Shown here: positions 6,622 through 10,624 of the stretch, piece after piece
Layout: every line of letters begins with the position of its first letter
Numbering within the stretch: position 1 is the first letter of the stretch
Assembly (NCBI GenBank): GCA_008501655.1
Contig: QQUK01000383.1
Coordinates: 1 to 10,624 of the forward strand
DNA from: Calditrichota bacterium
GTDB taxonomy: Bacteria > Zixibacteria > MSB-5A5 > GN15 > FEB-12
DNA length: 10,624 nucleotides
Direction: 5' to 3'
The notes under the pieces: generated by a model
The model's database searches: none
Seen by the model: the letters and a program-made list of their open reading frames with translations, nothing else
What the model was told of the DNA's origin: nothing
Translations under genes and position numbers: made by a program

Positions 6622-7479
6622 CTATCTCCGTTTCGCCTCATTACAGGCATCTTCTAATTCGGTAAATCCGGGTCGGACATCTTCAAATAAAGTTCTTCTT
6701 GCAAATTCTACGGCGATAACACCAGCAACACCTTTATTGAAGGAGAGTAAGGCATGTTTCATGCAGTTGATATATTGTAGATCGATTAAAACTTTATGTT
6801 TCATATTAGCAGCAAGCGGTCCTACAAATCCGTAACAGGCTAAAATACCTAAGAAAGTACCAACGAGGGCTGCCCCTACTTTATGACCGATTTCTTCCGG
6901 CGGTCCGTCAATAGCTCCCATGGTGATAACAATACCTAAAACAGCTGCAACAATACCGAGGCCCGGCAATGAATCACTCATAGTATTAAGTGAATGGGAT
7001 GGATGAAGTTCTTCCTCTTTCATCGCATCTATATCATTTTCCATCAGGTCTTCTAAATCATGGGGTTGTACTGCACCCGAGATAATAACCCGCATGGTAT
7101 CAGCAAAGAAATGAACGGCGTGATGATTTTTCAAAAATTTTGGATATCTTTTAAAAATTTCAGAATCTTCAGGATGTTCGACATGATTTTCCAAGCCGAT
7201 TAGGCCGTCTTTTCTGGCGATGTTAAATATTTCAAACATCATGACCAGCAGGTCCTTATAATCTTTTTTACCATACCCGGAACTGAAAACTCCGGTAAGC
7301 TGCTTTATCATAGCTTTGATTATATTCAGTGGAGTTGAGATTAACATCGATCCAAGGGCAGCTCCGCCAATAATGAGAACTTCAAAAGGCTGGTAGAGAG
7401 CAAGAACTTGACCACCATGTAATACATAACCGGTTAAAACAGAACCAAATACTACTACTGCACCAATAATAACAAACAT
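6622..7479 (-). CDS. motA: Flagellar stator protein MotA
   Basis: MotA surrounds MotB in the inner membrane and transmits proton flow to the rotor protein FliG. It has 285 residues and resembles the E. coli-type MotA. Four membrane helices are visible at about 2-21, 31-49, 170-190 and 202-222. The large cytoplasmic loop carries R89 and E97, which align with E. coli R90 and E98 that contact FliG (context ARKDGLIGLEN and HPEDSEIF). Prolines P172 (DSLPGLGI) and P221 (GFVGPLA) match the functionally important P173 and P222. The ATG at 7479 has AAGAG 6 nt upstream. It is the first gene of a motA-motB pair; no other flagellar gene is in the window. I see no clear sigma-28 promoter upstream. Confidence 0.96.
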   Translation of the reverse strand: MFVIIGAVVVFGSVLTGYVLHGGQVLALYQPFEVLIIGGAALGSMLISTPLNIIKAMIKQLTGVFSSGYGKKDYKDLLVMMFEIFNIARKDGLIGLENHVEHPEDSEIFKRYPKFLKNHHAVHFFADTMRVIISGAVQPHDLEDLMENDIDAMKEEELHPSHSLNTMSDSLPGLGIVAAVLGIVITMGAIDGPPEEIGHKVGAALVGTFLGILACYGFVGPLAANMKHKVLIDLQYINCMKHALLSFNKGVAGVIAVEFARRTLFEDVRPGFTELEDACNEAKRR

Positions 7480-7687
7480 ATTTTACTCTTTATTTTCCAA
7501 AATTAGTTCTTTTAGATATTTTCGACAATTTCTGCATAAACATGAGTAAAAATCAGTTGATTTGTTGATGCTTAGAGCTTTAAAAGGGCACAAACATAAG
7601 ATATTTTCACTTTTTGTTATAAAAAATGCTTGTCCAACAACACCAGCTATAATACATTTTTTGAAAATAAATGGATTTTTTAAACCC

Positions 7688-7692
7688 GGAGG
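7688..7692 (+). promoter_or_regulatory. Ribosome binding site fixing the antiporter start
   Basis: GGAGG lies 4 nt before the in-frame GTG at 7697. The longer open frame begins at a TTG at 7562 without any such site, and its first 45 codons look non-coding. The GTG start yields a proper signal-peptide-like N-terminus, so I prefer it. Confidence 0.65.
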
Positions 7693-7696
7693 TTTT

Positions 7697-9055
7697 GTGC
7701 GCTTTTTAACTAATAAACGGCTTTTCATCATCTGTGCTATCGGATTAGTATATGCTGCTTATTCAATAGCTTATGCATCAACCGGGACTGGGGCTGGTGA
7801 AGAAGGAGGCGGAGGACATGGTGGTCCGGTTCTTTCTGTCCTTTTGGAATTGATTGTTATTCTCTTAGCTGCAAAACTCGGTGGTGACCTTTTTGAACGA
7901 TTCAAACAACCGGCAGTGTTAGGCGAACTTGTCATCGGGATGGTACTGGGGAATCTGAACCTTATCGGGATTGACGCTTTTAACTCATTCGAACATGATT
8001 TAACCCTTGAGATTTTAGCAGAACTCGGTGTTATCCTCCTGCTCTTTGAAGTAGGACTTGAGTCGACAGTTAAAGATATGATGAAAGTCGGCGTGACTTC
8101 GTTTATGGTTGCAATTTTTGGTGTCGTTGTTCCGTTTTTCCTTGGCTGGGGTGTGGGTGCCCTCTTTTTACCTGATGCATCCGTATTTGTTCATGTCTTT
8201 ATCGGTGCAACATTAACAGCGACATCGGTTGGTATAACAGCACGGGTATTGAAAGATATAGGGAAAATACAAACCCGGGAGGCAAAGATTATTTTAGGTG
8301 CGGCGGTCATTGATGATATTTTAGGACTAGTCATACTTGCTGTTGTAGCCGGTATTATCACCGCTGTTTCGGCTGGTGGTGAAGGCGTCAGCTCACTTGA
8401 TATCCTTTGGATTATCTCCAAAGCTGTTCTGTTTATTGTTGGCGCAATTGTAATCGGTGCATATATTCTCCCCCACTTTTTCACAGCTGCTCTCAGACTC
8501 AAAGGCTCCGGAGTATTTCTCTCGATTTGTTTATTCGTCTGTTTTGCTCTCTCCTATGTTGCCGGTCTTATCGGATTAGCTCCGATTGTCGGTGCTTTTG
8601 CAGCCGGATTGATTTTGGAAGAAGTTCATTTTACTAAATTCAGAGAACGGGGTGAACATACTATCGAAGAGTTGATTCATCCTATCGCTGTCTTTTTAGT
8701 ACCGATATTTTTTGTACGTATGGGTATGATGGTAGATCTGACCACATTTGGACATGTAGAAATTTTAGGTTTTGCTGCTGTCATGACACTTGCCGCAATT
8801 GTCGGTAAGCAGGTTTGTTCTCTGGCTATATTTGATAAATCGACTAACCGTATTGCTATCGGACTTGGTATGATTCCCCGTGGTGAGGTTGGGTTAATTT
8901 TTGCCGGAATCGGAGCCAATCTGATGTTGAACGGCGAACCGGTAATATCGACATCGACTTATTCTGCCGTTGTTATTATGGTTATTGTGACAACACTGGT
9001 CACTCCACCCGCTTTAAAAATATCTATGCTTCGCGAAGATAAAAAGGCAGCGTAG
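7697..9055 (+). CDS. Cation/proton antiporter, CPA2 family (KefB/NapA-like)
   Basis: An inner-membrane exchanger of Na+ or K+ for protons, involved in pH or ion homeostasis. With the GTG start it has 452 residues. Residues 1-27 look like a signal peptide or extra membrane segment (basic NKR, hydrophobic core, AYA). A glycine-, glutamate- and histidine-rich linker follows (GAGEEGGGGHGG, 32-43), then about 12 helices. Diagnostic features are the unwound-helix motif TATSVGITAR (174-183), the ion-binding pair D206-D207 (AVIDDILGL), typical of electrogenic CPA2 exchangers such as NapA, and GMIPRGEVGL (391-400). The C-terminus ends soon after the last helix, with no RCK/TrkA-N domain, so it is shorter than KefB/KefC. 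Substrate ion is not decidable from sequence. The LysE-type gene starts 30 nt downstream, probably in the same operon; motA is divergent. Confidence 0.92.
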   Translation: MRFLTNKRLFIICAIGLVYAAYSIAYASTGTGAGEEGGGGHGGPVLSVLLELIVILLAAKLGGDLFERFKQPAVLGELVIGMVLGNLNLIGIDAFNSFEHDLTLEILAELGVILLLFEVGLESTVKDMMKVGVTSFMVAIFGVVVPFFLGWGVGALFLPDASVFVHVFIGATLTATSVGITARVLKDIGKIQTREAKIILGAAVIDDILGLVILAVVAGIITAVSAGGEGVSSLDILWIISKAVLFIVGAIVIGAYILPHFFTAALRLKGSGVFLSICLFVCFALSYVAGLIGLAPIVGAFAAGLILEEVHFTKFRERGEHTIEELIHPIAVFLVPIFFVRMGMMVDLTTFGHVEILGFAAVMTLAAIVGKQVCSLAIFDKSTNRIAIGLGMIPRGEVGLIFAGIGANLMLNGEPVISTSTYSAVVIMVIVTTLVTPPALKISMLREDKKAA

Positions 9056-9085
9056 ATTACATCCGCTTAAAGGATAAACAATCAG

Positions 9086-9685
9086 ATGCAGATCGAATTT
9101 ATCCCGGCAGTTATCTTTGTATTTATAACAACGATAACGCCGGGACCTAATAATATTATATCAACCTCAATGGGGCTGTTGTATGGGTATAAAAAATCTT
9201 TGCCGTTCCTTTCGGGGATAGCAAGTGGATATTTGGTTATCATGCTCAGCACCTCAATGCTTTCTATTTTTGTTAATAGTTATTTTCCTCTCATTGTCCC
9301 CTATCTCCGATACATCGGGGCTGCTTACATTTGCTATCTTGCTTATACCGTATATAAAAACAGTACTAAAGTTAAAGACCCTGCTCATACAAAACCGCTG
9401 AAATATCACAATGGTTTTATGCTGCAATTTATTAATCCAAAAGTAATTTTCTGTGGTTTAACGGTGTTTACAACATTTTTAGCCGGGATGCTGGATCAAC
9501 CGATAAAAGTAGTTCTGACAGTTTTACTTTTCACCTCTTTCTGTTTCTTTTCTATAACTCTCTGGGCGTTAACCGGTAATTATATCAGGCGATTTTTACA
9601 CACAGAACTGCGGATGAAACTTTTCGGAGCAATGTTAGCGCTGGCCTTAGTTTATACGGCAATTGACCTGCTTGAATTGTTTTAA
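9086..9685 (+). CDS. LysE/RhtB-family amino acid exporter
   Basis: An inner-membrane exporter of amino acids or related small molecules, driven by the ion gradient. It has 199 residues, close to the usual 200-210 of the family. The hallmark TPGPNN is at 18-23 in the first helix, and QFINPKVIF at 114-122. Hydrophobic segments cover about 4-28, 38-62, 66-90, 117-135, 138-165 and 175-198, consistent with six helices. The individual substrate cannot be inferred. The ATG at 9086 has AAAGGA (9069-9074) 11 nt upstream, somewhat distant. It follows the antiporter by 30 nt, so co-transcription is likely. No intrinsic terminator with a T-run is visible behind it. Confidence 0.92.
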   Translation: MQIEFIPAVIFVFITTITPGPNNIISTSMGLLYGYKKSLPFLSGIASGYLVIMLSTSMLSIFVNSYFPLIVPYLRYIGAAYICYLAYTVYKNSTKVKDPAHTKPLKYHNGFMLQFINPKVIFCGLTVFTTFLAGMLDQPIKVVLTVLLFTSFCFFSITLWALTGNYIRRFLHTELRMKLFGAMLALALVYTAIDLLELF

Positions 9686-9755
9686 TTGTTAGTAGATATA
9701 GGTTTACATTAGCGAAACCGCAAACAATATCAGTTTAAAATATAATTATGAAGGC

Positions 9756-9783
9756 TTGACTTTCGCTGAATCATCTCTATATT
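9756..9783 (+). promoter_or_regulatory. Sigma-70 promoter of tRNA-fMet
   Basis: TTGACT (9756-9761) and TATATT (9778-9783) are separated by 16 bp. Transcription would begin near 9790, about 7 nt before the mature tRNA 5' end, which suits a stable-RNA promoter. Confidence 0.7.
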
Positions 9784-9796
9784 GAACATCTTATAC

Positions 9797-9851
<55 letters not shown>

Positions 9852-9873
<22 letters not shown>

Positions 9874-10624
9874 ATTTTAAGTCCCTTTAGTTTAACAACT
9901 TCGGGGATTTCTTTTTTGGTGGGATTTCCTTCAGATACCGGATTTTCTAACAGTTTTCTAACAAAATTTCCAAAAACTGTTTTATCTAATCTTCGAGCGG
10001 CATCATTATCAAGGTTCGGCATCAAATGTCCGTAACGATCAAGAGTCGTTTTTGCTGACGCATGACCAAGTTGAGATTGAACAAATTTGATATTCTCACC
10101 TTGAGCAATTAAGATTGATGCGTAAGTGTGCCGAAGATCATGGAAGCGTATCCGACGTAAGCCTGCTCTATCCAAAGCGGGATGGAACTCCCGTTTGATT
10201 AAGTTATCGGGATCGAGAGGCAATCCAACTTCATTAGAAAAAATAAGATCCATTTCTAAATCTTTTCCAAAAGTTCTGTGCCTGTTTAGCGATTGCTTTA
10301 ATACCGGAGATATAACAATTCTACGAATTGAGTTCTTTGTTTTAGGTTGAATAAATTCACCTTTACTATAAGAACGTCTCACAAGTATTTGATTGGAGTT
10401 CCAATCAACATCACCCCATTGTAAAGCCAGAACCTCACCTCGTCTCATTCCTGTCATAACAGCTGTCAAAAACAGTGTATAATAAGTAGGATTGACATGA
10501 TCCAAGAATGATCGAACCTCTTCTGGTGTGAGGAAGTCCATCTCTTCTTGTTCAACACGAGGACGCTTTACATATTGGGAAGGATCACGATTGATATAAC
10601 CCCAAATTACAGCATGCTTAAACA
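9852..10624 (-). CDS. int: Tyrosine recombinase (phage/island-type integrase), N-terminus missing
   Basis: This recombinase would integrate and excise a mobile element at the tRNA. The frame is open to the right edge (VIWGYINRDPSQYVKRPR lies upstream of the internal Met at 10541), so the N-terminal arm-binding domain and most of the core-binding domain are outside. Counting from that Met, the catalytic set is complete: R33 (TGMRRGE), K67 (QPKTKNS), H134 and R137 (FHDLRHTYAS), H160 (QLGHAS) and the nucleophile Y170 (TTLDRYGHL). The C-terminus continues about 59 residues past the tyrosine, a little long. The last residues GSGEGI and the TGA stop are encoded inside the tRNA-fMet gene. The gene points toward the tRNA, so the element extends to the right. 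Whether it is a prophage, ICE or island cannot be told here. Confidence 0.95.

Noticed and set aside
7648..7653. Perfect TATAAT as a -10 box for the antiporter
   Set aside because: No -35-like hexamer at 15-19 bp and no extended -10; the region is AT-rich, so the match may be chance.
7562..7696. Upstream extension of the antiporter frame to the TTG at 7562
   Set aside because: No ribosome site precedes 7562, the 45 extra residues look like non-coding sequence, and GGAGG before the GTG at 7697 with a signal-peptide-like start fits better.
9685..9728. Nested inverted repeat (ATTGTT...AACAAT with inner GGTTT...AAACC) after the LysE gene as a terminator
   Set aside because: Short AT-rich stems, a bulged structure and no T-run after it.
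10126..10350. Plus-strand open frame opposite the integrase
   Set aside because: It is antisense to a well-supported recombinase domain and shows no recognisable motif or ribosome site.

Overview
The window reads as a chromosomal segment of a flagellated, Gram-negative-type bacterium of moderate GC. No rRNA is present, so the taxonomy is inference. A 56-residue Hc1-type histone-like protein, a MotA/MotB stator pair, a protein built of GNDxY repeats and hairpin-rich intergenic repeats would fit an uncultured FCB-group lineage (Zixibacteria-like), with low confidence.

Left part (1-1893): the 3' portion of a gene for a repeat (solenoid-like) protein, then an AT-rich gene for an HNH endonuclease whose N-terminal half looks like a modified-base-reading SRA/PUA-like domain. 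Three bases after that gene's stop lies a short minus-strand remnant matching the last codons of mfd. About 250 bp of stacked hairpins and a duplicated dRS3-like palindrome follow, and then the real mfd 3' end. This looks like a scar of DNA insertion or recombination.

Middle (1894-7479): mfd (transcription-repair coupling factor, minus strand), a small Hc1 histone-like gene on the plus strand with a strong terminator, and motB and motA on the minus strand (transcribed motA then motB). These are core functions: repair of stalled transcription, nucleoid structure, and torque generation.

Right part (7480-10624): a CPA2-type cation/proton antiporter with a signal peptide, whose start is best placed at the GTG at 7697, followed after 30 bp by a LysE-family exporter, probably co-transcribed. 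Then comes an initiator tRNA-fMet with a clear promoter. It is immediately followed by a convergent tyrosine recombinase whose last codons and stop lie inside the 3' end of the tRNA gene. This marks the left boundary of an integrated element that continues beyond the window.

The two places most worth attention are the HNH/mfd-remnant junction (about 940-1900) and the tRNA-fMet/integrase boundary (9797-10624).
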